From: Burkholderiaceae bacterium
GTDB taxonomy: Bacteria > Pseudomonadota > Gammaproteobacteria > Burkholderiales > Burkholderiaceae_C
Assembly (NCBI GenBank): GCA_004323695.1
Contig: SCRU01000045.1
Span: 1-64,000 of the forward strand
Length of the DNA stretch: 64,000 nt
Reading direction: 5' to 3'
How positions within the stretch are numbered: the first letter of the stretch is position 1; every line of letters begins with the position of its first letter. The notes below the pieces were generated by a model, which was not told the DNA's origin, made no database searches, and saw nothing but the letters and a program-made list of their open reading frames with translations. Made by a program: the position numbers and the translations under genes. Shown one piece after another: positions 36,001 through 45,017 of this stretch.

Positions 36001-36983
36001 GCGAAGCGCTGCCGCAGCCGGACCGGGAGGATGCCCCCGCGCCCGATTGGAAGCGCAGCCCGGAGCGCAGCAACTTGTTCATGCTGCGCCTCATGTGCTG
36101 GATCTCGTTGCGGCTGGGGCGCCGGGCGGCGCGTGGCTTGCTGTACGGCGTGGCGGGCTATTTTCTGTTGTTCTCGCCGCGTGCCCGGCGGGCTTCGCGG
36201 GCCTACCTGCGCCGGGTCTTGCCAGTGCCTTCGGGCGCCCGCGTGGGCTGGGGCGGGCCGTTTCGCCATTTCATGAGCTTTGCATCGGTCGTGCATGACC
36301 GCATCTACCTGATCAACGGTCAGTTCGACCTGTTTGACATTGCGCCGCACCAGCAGCAGCTGATCATTGACGTGCTGGCCCGGGGTCGGGGCGCGTTCCT
36401 GCTGGGCGCCCACCTGGGCAGCTTCGAGGTCATGCGCGCGCTGGGGCGCCAGCAACCCGGCTTGCGCGTGGTGATGGTCATGTACGAGGAAAACGCCCGC
36501 AAGATCAACGCGCTGCTGGCCGCCGTCAATCCGGCGGCGCAGCGGGACATTGTGGCGCTGGGCCATGTCGATTCGATGATGGCCGTGCACGAACTGTGCG
36601 AGCAGGGCGCCGTGGTCGGCATTCTGGGCGACCGCTCGCTCGGGCATGACGCCATGGTGTCGCTGCCGTTTCTGGGGGCGCCCGCATCCCTGCCGGTCGG
36701 CCCGTTTCGAATGGCCGCGATTTTGCGGCGCCCGGTCCTGTTCATGGCGGGCCTGTACCGGGGCGGCAATCGCTACGATCTTCATTTTGAAACGGTGGCC
36801 GATTTCTCCACCGTGGCGGCGGGCGGACGGGACGCCGCCGTGCATGCGGCGATGACCCGTTATGGTCAGTTGCTGGAACAATATTGTCGTGCCGCGCCCT
36901 ATAACTGGTTCAATTTTTTTGACTTCTGGAAACCTGCGCCGGACCCGGCCGGCAGCGGGGCGTCCGCTCGCCAGCATGACTGA
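35997..36983 (+). CDS. LpxL/HtrB-type acyltransferase of the polyene-like cluster
   Basis: A 328-residue LPLAT-superfamily enzyme. The H-x4-E motif is in GAHLGSFEVMRA near residue 138, and GDRSLGHDAMVSLPFLG resembles the lipid A acyltransferase core. It is likely to transfer the finished acyl or polyene chain to a lipid anchor in the inner membrane. A second, smaller acyltransferase of the cluster is at 45014-45838. Confidence 0.85.
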   Translation: MSEALPQPDREDAPAPDWKRSPERSNLFMLRLMCWISLRLGRRAARGLLYGVAGYFLLFSPRARRASRAYLRRVLPVPSGARVGWGGPFRHFMSFASVVHDRIYLINGQFDLFDIAPHQQQLIIDVLARGRGAFLLGAHLGSFEVMRALGRQQPGLRVVMVMYEENARKINALLAAVNPAAQRDIVALGHVDSMMAVHELCEQGAVVGILGDRSLGHDAMVSLPFLGAPASLPVGPFRMAAILRRPVLFMAGLYRGGNRYDLHFETVADFSTVAAGGRDAAVHAAMTRYGQLLEQYCRAAPYNWFNFFDFWKPAPDPAGSGASARQHD

Positions 36984-37593
36984 CTTGTTTGCTCCCTTGA
37001 CGCGGCGCGCCGGGGCCCGTGCGCTGGCGGGCGTGCTGCTCGGGGGGATGCTCGCCGCCACTTGCACCGTCCGCGCGCAGCCTGCGTGGGGACTCGATCA
37101 ACTGATGCAGGCGCTGGCCCGCAACAAGTCGGGCCATGCCACCTTCGTGGAAAAAAAATACATAGGCATGCTGGACCGGCCGGTGGAATCCTCGGGTGAA
37201 CTGATCTACAGCGCCCCGGATCGGCTGGAGAAACGCACGCTCAAGCCCAAGCCCGAGTCCATGGTGCTGGTGGGAAATACGCTCACGCTGGAGCGCGGCC
37301 CGCGCCGGTACGTGCTGGCCTTGCAGGATTACCCCGAACTGGGGGCTTTTACCGAGAGCATTCGCGCCACCCTCGCGGGCGATGAAAAGGCGCTGGCACG
37401 CGTGTACGACATCGCGCTGAACGGCACCGAGCAGCGCTGGACCCTGACGCTGCGCCCGCTGCAGCCCAAGATGGCCGCCGCGGTGCAAAGCATCGTGCTG
37501 CAGGGCCGCGCAGCCGAGGTGCGCTCGATCGAGATCGAGCAGACGGACCATGACCGCTCCGTGATGACCATCACGCCGGTGTTCACCCCATGA
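36976..37593 (+). CDS. LolA-like outer-membrane carrier protein
   Basis: A 205-residue exported protein (signal peptide about residues 1-36, cleavage near VRAQP) with the LolA-type beta fold: FVEKKYIGMLDRPVESSGEL and RLEKRTLKPKPE. In aryl-polyene clusters a LolA-like protein is thought to carry the lipid across the periplasm. It overlaps both neighbours, including an ATGA with the MMPL exporter. Confidence 0.85.
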   Translation: MTDLFAPLTRRAGARALAGVLLGGMLAATCTVRAQPAWGLDQLMQALARNKSGHATFVEKKYIGMLDRPVESSGELIYSAPDRLEKRTLKPKPESMVLVGNTLTLERGPRRYVLALQDYPELGAFTESIRATLAGDEKALARVYDIALNGTEQRWTLTLRPLQPKMAAAVQSIVLQGRAAEVRSIEIEQTDHDRSVMTITPVFTP

Positions 37594-40070
37594 CGCGCTG
37601 GCGCGCGCGGGCCTGCGTGCCGGTCTGGATCTGGCTGGCCGCGCTGCTGCTGTGCGCCATGTTGATCGGCCGGGCCAGATTCACCGCCGACCTGTCGGCA
37701 TTTTTGCCCAGGGCGCCGACCGAGCAGCAAGCACTGCTGGTGGATCAGTTGCGCGATGGCGTGGCGTCGCGCCTGATTCTGGTGGGCATCCAGGGGGCCG
37801 ATGCATCGAGCCGCGCCGCGTTGTCGAAGGCGATGGTCACCCGGCTGCGCGGTGCTGGTTTGTTCTCCACCGTCAGCAACGGCGAGGCCATGACGCAGGA
37901 GCGTGACCGCGCATTCCTGTTCGACCATCGCTACCAGCTCAGCCCGGCCATGACGCCGGCGCATTTCAGCGTTGCCGGGCTGCGCGCCGCAATCGGCGAC
38001 ACGCTGGATCTGCTGGCGTCGCCGGCTGGTCTGCTGATCAAATCCATCGTGCCGCGTGACCCGACGGGTGAATTTTCCGGGCTGCTGGAGCAATTCGCCG
38101 GCCGCACGGGGGAGCGCGTCGAGCGCCCGCGCAAGGCGGATGGCGTCTGGGTCTCGCCCGACGGGCGGCGCGCGCTGCTGCTGCTGCAAACCCGGGCGGC
38201 GGGCTCGGACACGGACGGCCAGCAGCAGGCCATCGGCGCCGTGCGCGCGGCCTTCACCGCGGCGCAGCACGCTGCCGCGGTGCCGGCCCTGTCCGCGACC
38301 CTGCTGATGACGGGGCCCGGTGTGTTCGCGGTGCATGCCCGGGATCTCATCAAAGGGGAGGTCACGCGGCTCGCCGCCCTCAGCCTGATCCTGATCGTGA
38401 CCCTGCTGTTGATGGTGTACCGCTCCGTGCGCACGCTGGGGCTGGGCCTGCTCCCCGTGCTGTCGGGGGCGATGGCCGGCGTGGCGGCGGTCAGCCTCGG
38501 CTTCGGCACGGTGCACGGCATCACGCTGGGCTTTGGCACGACCCTGATTGGCGAGGCGGTGGACTATTCGATCTATCTGTTTGTGCAGTCCGAGCGCACC
38601 CAGGCGTGCAGCCGCGAGTGGCGGCGCGATTTCTGGCCCACCATCCGGCTCGGGGTGCTGACTTCGGTGTTCGGCTTCGCCTCGCTGCTGCTGTCGGGTT
38701 TCCCGGGGCTGGCGCAACTCGGCCTGTACTCGATCTCGGGTCTGCTGGCCGCCGCGCTCGTCACGCGCTTCGTGCTGCCGGTGCTGCTGCCTGCGGATTT
38801 TCGGGTCCGCGACCTCTCCGCGCTGGGCCGGCGCCTGGCGTGGCTGGCGCAGCGCGCCGGCGCCTGGCGCTGGAGCGTCGTCGCGCTCGTGCTGGCGGCC
38901 GCCGCAGTGCTGGCGCTGCACAGGCAGACCCTGTGGAGCCATCAGTTGTCGGCCCTGAGTCCGGTGCCGGCGGCGGATCAGGCGCTCGATGCATCGCTGC
39001 GGTCCGACCTGGGGGCGCCCGATGTGCGTTACCTGGTTGCCGTCACGGGGTCCAGCCAGGAACGCGTGCTCCGTGCCAGCGAGTCGGTCACAAGTGCGCT
39101 GCAGCCGCTGGTGCAGGCGAACGCGATCGCCGGGGTGGACAGCCCGACCACCTTCCTGCCCAGCGTGGCGACCCAGCAGGCGAGGGTGGCGAGCCTGCCG
39201 GCGCCGGCAGAATTGAAAGACCGCCTGCGCCAGGCCCTGGACACCCTGCCGATACGCCTGGATCGGCTCGCGCCTTTCCTGGCGGATGCACAGGCGGCGC
39301 GCCAAATGCCGCCGGTCACACGCGCGGATCTCGACGGCACCTCCTTTGCCGTGGCGGTGGACGGGATGCTGTTGCACCATGCAGCGGACCGAGGCGAACC
39401 CGAACGCTGGACCGCGTTTCTGCCCTTGCATGCGCCGGTGGCAAAGACGGGCTCCACTGCCATCGACCCGAGCGTCATCCGGCACGCGCTGGCGGGACTC
39501 GATGTGTCGAATGCGGGCGCCGAGATCCTGCTGGTGGATGTCAAGGGCGAAGCCGATCGACTGTACAGCGGCTACCTGCACCAGGCCCTCGTGCTCTCGC
39601 TGGCAGGCCTGGCGGCCATCGTCGCGCTGCTGGGGGTCGCGCTGCGCTCGCTCGAGTGCGTGCTGCGCGTGCTGGCGCCGCTGGTGGGGGCGGTGCTGAC
39701 GGTCGCCGCCGCGCTCGCGCTGGCCGGCCAGCAACTGACGATCCTGCACCTCGTGGGCCTGCTGCTGATTGTGGCCGTGGGTTCCAACTACGCGCTGTTT
39801 TTCAATCGCCGTTCGGGTCCGCCGGGCACGGATGGCGCAACGGCGGTGGATCCGGGCGTCCACGGCGGCATCACGCCGCGCACGCTCGCCTCGCTGTTGC
39901 TGGCCAACCTGACCACCGTGGCTGGCTTTGGCGTGCTGGCCTTTTCCAGCGTGCCGGTGCTGCACGCGATCGGCATCACGGTGGGGCCTGGTGCTATTCT
40001 GGCGCTGCTGTTTTCGGCCGTGTTTGCCAAGCGTCAGGCGCCGATTCCAGCCGCAGAGGCGACCGCTTGA
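37590..40070 (+). CDS. MMPL/RND-family lipid exporter
   Basis: An 826-residue inner-membrane protein. It has one N-terminal helix, a periplasmic loop, a helix bundle at about residues 245-400, a second periplasmic loop and a second bundle at about 670-815, that is, the two-fold RND layout. GEAVDYSIYLFVQ and AVGSNYALFFNRR are the paired helix-4-type motifs. It would export the polyene lipid, with the LolA-like protein upstream as its partner. It ends in TGATG overlap with the deacetylase. Confidence 0.9.
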   Translation: MTRWRARACVPVWIWLAALLLCAMLIGRARFTADLSAFLPRAPTEQQALLVDQLRDGVASRLILVGIQGADASSRAALSKAMVTRLRGAGLFSTVSNGEAMTQERDRAFLFDHRYQLSPAMTPAHFSVAGLRAAIGDTLDLLASPAGLLIKSIVPRDPTGEFSGLLEQFAGRTGERVERPRKADGVWVSPDGRRALLLLQTRAAGSDTDGQQQAIGAVRAAFTAAQHAAAVPALSATLLMTGPGVFAVHARDLIKGEVTRLAALSLILIVTLLLMVYRSVRTLGLGLLPVLSGAMAGVAAVSLGFGTVHGITLGFGTTLIGEAVDYSIYLFVQSERTQACSREWRRDFWPTIRLGVLTSVFGFASLLLSGFPGLAQLGLYSISGLLAAALVTRFVLPVLLPADFRVRDLSALGRRLAWLAQRAGAWRWSVVALVLAAAAVLALHRQTLWSHQLSALSPVPAADQALDASLRSDLGAPDVRYLVAVTGSSQERVLRASESVTSALQPLVQANAIAGVDSPTTFLPSVATQQARVASLPAPAELKDRLRQALDTLPIRLDRLAPFLADAQAARQMPPVTRADLDGTSFAVAVDGMLLHHAADRGEPERWTAFLPLHAPVAKTGSTAIDPSVIRHALAGLDVSNAGAEILLVDVKGEADRLYSGYLHQALVLSLAGLAAIVALLGVALRSLECVLRVLAPLVGAVLTVAAALALAGQQLTILHLVGLLLIVAVGSNYALFFNRRSGPPGTDGATAVDPGVHGGITPRTLASLLLANLTTVAGFGVLAFSSVPVLHAIGITVGPGAILALLFSAVFAKRQAPIPAAEATA

Positions 40071-40885
40071 TGGCTACTCCACCCCAAGCGCGGCGCTGGC
40101 GTCCGAGCTTCCTCGTGCGGGCTTCCGCGGGGCTGCACGCAGCGGCACTGGTCGCCATGCTGGTGCGGCCCGTGATCTGGCCCTGGGCCATCGCGGCGCT
40201 GATCGCCAACCACGCGGTGCTTGCGCTGGGCGGCCTGCTGCCGCGCTGCCGGTGGCTGGGCCCGAACTGGACGCGCCTGCCCGCCGCCGCCGCGGCCCGC
40301 GGCGAAGTCGCGCTGACGATCGATGATGGCCCGGACCCCGACGTCACGCCGGCCGTGCTCGATCTGCTGGAGCGCCATGGTGCCAGGGCCACTTTTTTTT
40401 GCGTTGGCGCGCAGGCCGAGCGGCACCCCGCGCTGTGCCGCGAGATCGTGCGCCGCGGGCACGCGATCGAAAACCACAGCCAGACGCACGGCCTGCCCTT
40501 TGCGTTGCTCGGGCCGCGCGGCTTCCTGCGCGAGCTGCAGGCGGCGCAGCGAACGCTCACGGCGATCACGGGCGAGAGGCCCGTTTTCTTCCGGGCGCCG
40601 GCCGGTCTGCGCAACCCGTTCCTGGATCCGGTGCTGCAGCGTCTGGGCCTGCAGCTCGCGAGCTGGAGCCGGCGCGCCTACGATACCCGTAACGGCGATG
40701 CGCAGGCCGTGCTGCGCCTCCTGACGCGCTCGCTGCGCGCCGGCGACATTCTGCTGCTGCACGACCGGCACAGTGCATCGACCGCGCAAGGCACCCCCGT
40801 CATTCTGGAGGTGCTGCCGCCGCTGCTCGCGGCCATCGCGCACGCGCGACTGCGCTGCGTCACCCTGCGCGCGGCGCGGGGGTGA
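40070..40885 (+). CDS. Polysaccharide deacetylase family protein in the cluster
   Basis: A 271-residue NodB-homology protein with one or two N-terminal hydrophobic helices (about residues 16-55). Metal and catalytic motifs are TIDDGPDPD, NHSQTHG and RAPAGLRNP. The family removes N-acetyl or O-acetyl groups from sugars. It is not part of the aryl-polyene gene set I know. Translational coupling to the exporter suggests it deacetylates a sugar on the exported lipid; this is inference. Confidence 0.87.
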   Translation: MATPPQARRWRPSFLVRASAGLHAAALVAMLVRPVIWPWAIAALIANHAVLALGGLLPRCRWLGPNWTRLPAAAAARGEVALTIDDGPDPDVTPAVLDLLERHGARATFFCVGAQAERHPALCREIVRRGHAIENHSQTHGLPFALLGPRGFLRELQAAQRTLTAITGERPVFFRAPAGLRNPFLDPVLQRLGLQLASWSRRAYDTRNGDAQAVLRLLTRSLRAGDILLLHDRHSASTAQGTPVILEVLPPLLAAIAHARLRCVTLRAARG

Positions 40886-40939
40886 CCGTTTTCGCCGCGC
40901 TGCTAAACTGATTTGACTGTTTCACTGCGGCCCGGCTAC

Positions 40940-42151
40940 GTGCAACCTCTCCTGTTATCGCATTTCACCGCGACGAGTTGCATCGGCCGCGGGCGGGCGC
41001 CGCTGCTTGCCGCGCTGCGCGGGCAACGCGGCGGACTGCGGCCCTGCGACTTCGATGGCGCCGACCTCTCGACCTGGACCGGATCGGTCGCGGGCGTGGA
41101 CGACGAGATGCTGCGCGCGGACCTGCGCGCCTACGATTGCCGCAACAACCGTCTCGCGCAACTCGGCCTGCGCCAGGATGGCTTCGGGCAGGCCGTGGCG
41201 CACGTCATGGCGCGTGTCGGGCGCCGGCGCATCGGCGTATTTCTGGGCACCAGCACCTCGGGCATTCTGCAGACCGAGCTGGCCTACCGGCGCCGCGACC
41301 CGGTCACGGGTGCGCTGCCGCCCGACTTTCATTACGCCAGCACCCACAACCCCTACTCGGTGTCCGATTTCGTGCGCCGCCATTTCGGACTGGAAGGGCC
41401 GGCGATGGCCGTCTCGTCGGCCTGCTCCTCCAGTGCCAAGGTGTTTGCCTCGGCACGGCGCATGATGCAGGCGGGGCTCATCGATGCGGCCATCGTCGGC
41501 GGCGTCGATTCGCTGTGTCTCACGACCCTGTGCGGCTTTCATTCGCTCGGCCTGCTGTCGGCGCATCCGTGCCGGCCGTTCGACGCGGCGCGCGACGGCA
41601 TCTCGATCGGCGAGGCCGCTGCCTTCATCCTGCTCGAGCGCGCGCCCGACAGTCTGGAGGCCGGCGCGGTACTGCTGCTCGGCGTTGGCGAGTCGAGCGA
41701 CGCCTATCACATGTCGTCGCCCCACCCGCAGGGTCTGGGCGCGCGGCTCGCGATGCAGCAGGCCCTGGACGGCGCGCACCTGCAGGCCGCGCAGATCGAC
41801 TACATCAACCTGCACGGCACGGCCACGCCCGGCAACGACGCGGCCGAGGGCATGGCCGTGGCGGCGCTGTTCGGCGACGGCGCGACGCCCTGCAGTTCGA
41901 CCAAGGGCGCGACCGGACATACGCTGGGCGCCGCGGGCGCGCTGGAGGCTGTGATCAGCGCGCTCGCATTGCAGCAGGGGTTGATGCCGGCGGGCGTGAA
42001 TACGGAGCATGTCGATCCAGCGCTGGGCGTGCACTACCTGCTGGAGAACCGGGAACAGCGGGTGAAAACCGTGCTCAGCAATTCGTTCGGCTTCGGCGGC
42101 ACCAATTGCAGCCTCGTGTTCGGCCGGGCTGACCAGGACCCGGCATCATGA
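40940..42151 (+). CDS. Beta-ketoacyl-ACP synthase (ApeO/FabF-like)
   Basis: A 403-residue ketosynthase with the full triad: C162 (SSACSSSAK), H292 (NLHGTATPGND) and H327 (GATGHTLGAAG). The GTG at 40940 (MQPLLLSHFTATSCIGRG) fits the fold better than a TTG nine codons upstream. It is coupled by ATGA to a cysteine-less partner, a pair typical of KS-CLF heterodimers in aryl-polyene and type II polyketide systems. Confidence 0.93.
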   Translation: MQPLLLSHFTATSCIGRGRAPLLAALRGQRGGLRPCDFDGADLSTWTGSVAGVDDEMLRADLRAYDCRNNRLAQLGLRQDGFGQAVAHVMARVGRRRIGVFLGTSTSGILQTELAYRRRDPVTGALPPDFHYASTHNPYSVSDFVRRHFGLEGPAMAVSSACSSSAKVFASARRMMQAGLIDAAIVGGVDSLCLTTLCGFHSLGLLSAHPCRPFDAARDGISIGEAAAFILLERAPDSLEAGAVLLLGVGESSDAYHMSSPHPQGLGARLAMQQALDGAHLQAAQIDYINLHGTATPGNDAAEGMAVAALFGDGATPCSSTKGATGHTLGAAGALEAVISALALQQGLMPAGVNTEHVDPALGVHYLLENREQRVKTVLSNSFGFGGTNCSLVFGRADQDPAS

Positions 42152-42984
42152 CCGTGTCGCCTGGTGTACTCCTCCCGCCACTGGTCGTGTTTCTCGACGG
42201 CGTGGGCCTGCTGGGTCCGGGCTTCGATGCCTGGGAAGAAGGGCGCCAGCAGCTTGCCGGCCTGGTACCCACTCGGGCGCAGAAAACCGTGCTTCCCGTG
42301 CCGGCGGCGTTGCCTGCGGCCGAGCGGCGCCGCGCCGGCGCCATCGTCAAGCTGACGCTCGCGGTCGGGCTGCAGGCAGTCCAGGCCGCCGGACTGGATC
42401 CGGCCCGGCTCCCCTCGGTCTTCGCCTCGTCGGGCGGCGATGGCCAGAACTGCCACGAGATGTGCACGGCGCTGGCGTCGCCGGAGAAGCCCATCTCGCC
42501 CACCCGTTTCCATAATTCCGTGCACAACGCGGCCTCGGGCTACTGGGGTATTGCGACCGGGTCGATGGCGGGCTCGTCGGTGCTGTGCGCCTTCGACGGC
42601 AGTTTTGCCGCGGGCCTGCTGGAAGCCATCACGCTCGCCGTGGCCGAGCAAACGCCGGTGTTGCTGCTGGTGTATGACACTGACTATCCCGAGCCGCTGC
42701 GCAGCGCACGACCGGTGCCGGACAGTTTCGGCGTCGCGCTGGTCCTGAGTCCCCATCGCACTGCCCGCAGCCTCGCCTGCATCCGGCTGCAGGGCGATGC
42801 CTGCCTCACGGGCGACCCGGCAGATCGACTGGCCGATCCCGTGCTGGAGTCGCTGCGCCGCGCCGTTCCGGCCGCGCGCGGCCTGCCGCTGCTGCGCGCG
42901 CTGGCGGTACGGTATTCCGGCCGCGTCGTGCTGGATTACCTGGACGGCTTGCAACTCGCGCTTGATTTGAGCCCCTGCGCCTGA
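42148..42984 (+). CDS. Ketosynthase-like chain-length factor (ApeC-like)
   Basis: A 278-residue truncated ketosynthase-fold protein of the Ketoacyl-synt_2 type. Where the active cysteine should be there is FHNSVHNAASGYW, so it is probably catalytically inactive. Coupled to the complete synthase before it, it probably forms the KS-CLF heterodimer that sets chain length. Confidence 0.85.
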   Translation: MTVSPGVLLPPLVVFLDGVGLLGPGFDAWEEGRQQLAGLVPTRAQKTVLPVPAALPAAERRRAGAIVKLTLAVGLQAVQAAGLDPARLPSVFASSGGDGQNCHEMCTALASPEKPISPTRFHNSVHNAASGYWGIATGSMAGSSVLCAFDGSFAAGLLEAITLAVAEQTPVLLLVYDTDYPEPLRSARPVPDSFGVALVLSPHRTARSLACIRLQGDACLTGDPADRLADPVLESLRRAVPAARGLPLLRALAVRYSGRVVLDYLDGLQLALDLSPCA

Positions 42985-42988
42985 CACG

Positions 42989-43495
42989 ATGCCGACGCCA
43001 CCGCCCCAACTGCAGCATGGCGACATCGCCCGGCGCATTCCGCATCAGGGGCTGATGTGCCTGCTCGACGCCGTGACGGCATGGGATGACACCTGCATCG
43101 TGTGCCGCACCGGCAGGCACCGCGCGAGCGACAATCCGCTGCGCGCCCAGGGCCGCTTGGGTGCCGCCTGCGGCGTTGAATTCGCCGCCCAGGCGATGGC
43201 GGTGCACGGCGCGCTGCTGGCGGAGCGTGCGCAGGGGGGCAGTGCGGTGCCGCGTGTCGGTTATCTGGCCAGCGTGCGCAAGGTGGACTTGCATGTGCAG
43301 CGGCTGGACACGATCGAGGGCGACCTGATCGTGACCGCCGAGCGTCTGCTGGGGGATGCGAACCATATCCTGTATCAGTTCCGGATCGAGGCCGGCCCGC
43401 AGTTGCTGCTGCAGGGCCGCGCGGCTGTCGTGCTGGACACGGCCGTGCTGCGCCCGGCCGCCGACCCCGTTCATGTCGCAGGAGAATCCGAATGA
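42989..43495 (+). CDS. Second hotdog dehydratase (ApeP-like)
   Basis: A 168-residue hotdog-fold protein with the active-site stretch RIPHQGLMCLLDAV, matching the ApeP/FabA-like dehydratases of aryl-polyene clusters. It is likely to pair with the small ApeI-like protein at 35701-36000. It overlaps the ketoreductase start (ATGA). Confidence 0.82.
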   Translation: MPTPPPQLQHGDIARRIPHQGLMCLLDAVTAWDDTCIVCRTGRHRASDNPLRAQGRLGAACGVEFAAQAMAVHGALLAERAQGGSAVPRVGYLASVRKVDLHVQRLDTIEGDLIVTAERLLGDANHILYQFRIEAGPQLLLQGRAAVVLDTAVLRPAADPVHVAGESE

Positions 43496-44223
43496 CTCTG
43501 CCACATAAGCGGGCACTCGTCACCGGCGGCAGCGGAGGCATCGGTGCCGCCATCTGCCGGCGCCTGGCTCAGGATGGCCTGCATGTCGTCGTGCACGCGA
43601 ACCGCGGACTCGCCGCAGCCCGGGCGCTGGCGGGCGCGATCGTGGCGGCCGGTGGCGCGGCCGAGGCCGTTGCCTTCGACGTCACCGACGCCGCCGCGAC
43701 CGCCACCGCGCTGCAGGCGCTGCTGCAGGACGGCGCCATCCAGGTTCTCGTGAACAACGCCGGCATTCACGACGACGCGGTGTTTCCGGGCATGCAACTG
43801 GCGCAGTGGCAGCGTGTGCTGGATGTCTCGCTGAACGGTTTTTTCCATGTGACCCAACCCCTGACGCTGCCGATGATCCGCACGCGCTGGGGCCGCATCA
43901 TCAACATCACCTCGGTCGCGGCCGTGGCGGGCAATCGCGGCCAGGTCAACTATTCGGCGGCCAAGGGCGCGCTGCACGCGGCCACCAAATCGCTCGCGCT
44001 GGAGGTGGCCAGCCGCGGCATCACGGTGAACGCCGTGGCGCCGGGCATCATCGCCACTGCCATGAGCGAGGCCAGCTTCGACGCCGACGCCATCGCGCGA
44101 CTGGTGCCCATGAAGCGCGCCGGTACGCCCGAGGAGGTGGCCGATCTGGTGGCTTTTCTGGCCAGCGATCGCGCCGCCTACGTCAGCGGCCAGGTGATCT
44201 CGATCAACGGCGGCATGATCTGA
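43492..44223 (+). CDS. 3-ketoacyl-ACP reductase (FabG/ApeQ-like)
   Basis: A 243-residue short-chain dehydrogenase. It has the cofactor loop TGGSGGIG at residues 11-18, NNAGIHDD, and catalytic Y and K in NYSAAKGAL near residue 154. It reduces the ketoacyl-ACP in each cycle and is the last gene of the plus-strand operon. The glycosyltransferase gene converges on it 20 bases downstream. Confidence 0.92.
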   Translation: MTLPHKRALVTGGSGGIGAAICRRLAQDGLHVVVHANRGLAAARALAGAIVAAGGAAEAVAFDVTDAAATATALQALLQDGAIQVLVNNAGIHDDAVFPGMQLAQWQRVLDVSLNGFFHVTQPLTLPMIRTRWGRIINITSVAAVAGNRGQVNYSAAKGALHAATKSLALEVASRGITVNAVAPGIIATAMSEASFDADAIARLVPMKRAGTPEEVADLVAFLASDRAAYVSGQVISINGGMI

Positions 44224-44243
44224 CGGGCTTGCCGGCCCGCTGT

Positions 44244-45017
44244 TCAACGCCCTTTCAGCCGGCGCAGCAGCAACCAGGGCAGGCGCAGCGCAAAGCCGGC
44301 CAGCAGGCGCGCGTGCATCCAGCTCAGCAGCGCGTTGTCGCGGCCATAGTGGAAGTGCGAAACCCCGCCTTCGTCCACGTTGAAATAGCGGACGCGCGCC
44401 GGCAGGTTCACCGGCGGCACGCCGCGCCAGCACAGGCGCACCACAACCTCGGGGTCGAAGTCGAAGCGCCGCATCCAGCGCTGCCCATGCATCACGCGGC
44501 GCAAGGGTTCAATGGGGTACACGCGAAAACCGAACAGCGAATCGCCGATGCCGGCCCACAGCGTTTCCAGGTTCGCCCAGCCGTTGGAGAGCTTGCGGCC
44601 CTGCACGCGCAGGCGCGGCGCGCTGGCGTCGAACACCGGCACGCCCAGCACCATGGCCTGCGGCTGCCCGGCGGAGGCGGCCATGAAATCGGGAATCAGC
44701 TCGGCCGGGTGCTGACCGTCGGCATCCATCGTGAGTACATGCGTGAAGCCCTGAGCGGCGGCCGCGTCGATGCCATGCAGCACGGCCGCGCCCTTGCCCG
44801 AGTTGCGCGGCAGCACCAGGACGCGCAGGCCGGCGTCCCGCGCCGCCATGTCCTGCAGGATGGCTGTGCTGCCGTCCGTGCTGCCGTCCACCACGACCCA
44901 GACCGGCGCCCAGTGCGCGCGCGCGGCGCGCACGGTGTCGTACACCCTGGGGCCGGGGTTGTAGCTGGGGATCAGGACCAGGTGCGTCGCTGCGGACGTG
45001 CCAGGCTCACCCCTCAT
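44244..45017 (-). CDS. Family 2 glycosyltransferase of the cluster
   Basis: A 257-residue GT-A fold enzyme. PSYNPGPRV and VDGSTDGSTAI form the nucleotide-sugar site, and TMDADGQHP carries the DxD-type metal motif. In several aryl-polyene clusters a GT2 and an acyltransferase are fused in one protein; here they are separate genes, overlapping by ATGA, and opposite to the main operon. It is likely to glycosylate the lipid product or its anchor. Confidence 0.87.
   Translation of the reverse strand: MRGEPGTSAATHLVLIPSYNPGPRVYDTVRAARAHWAPVWVVVDGSTDGSTAILQDMAARDAGLRVLVLPRNSGKGAAVLHGIDAAAAQGFTHVLTMDADGQHPAELIPDFMAASAGQPQAMVLGVPVFDASAPRLRVQGRKLSNGWANLETLWAGIGDSLFGFRVYPIEPLRRVMHGQRWMRRFDFDPEVVVRLCWRGVPPVNLPARVRYFNVDEGGVSHFHYGRDNALLSWMHARLLAGFALRLPWLLLRRLKGR

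Noticed and set aside
37329-39965. 878-codon open frame antisense to the MMPL exporter
   Set aside because: Compositionally a shadow (arginine/glutamine/histidine-rich, no domain), and the plus-strand gene has the full RND layout and overlapping neighbours.
39986-40030. GCTATT in the MMPL gene as a further AT-rich element
   Set aside because: At the required 18-base distance there is GCCGATC rather than AAGGGCT, and no left arm, so it fails the spacing test that the 13 accepted copies pass.
40913-40939. TTG at 40913 as the ketosynthase start
   Set aside because: The nine extra residues do not fit the family N-terminus, whereas the GTG at 40940 begins right at the first strand (QPLLLSHFTATSCIG).
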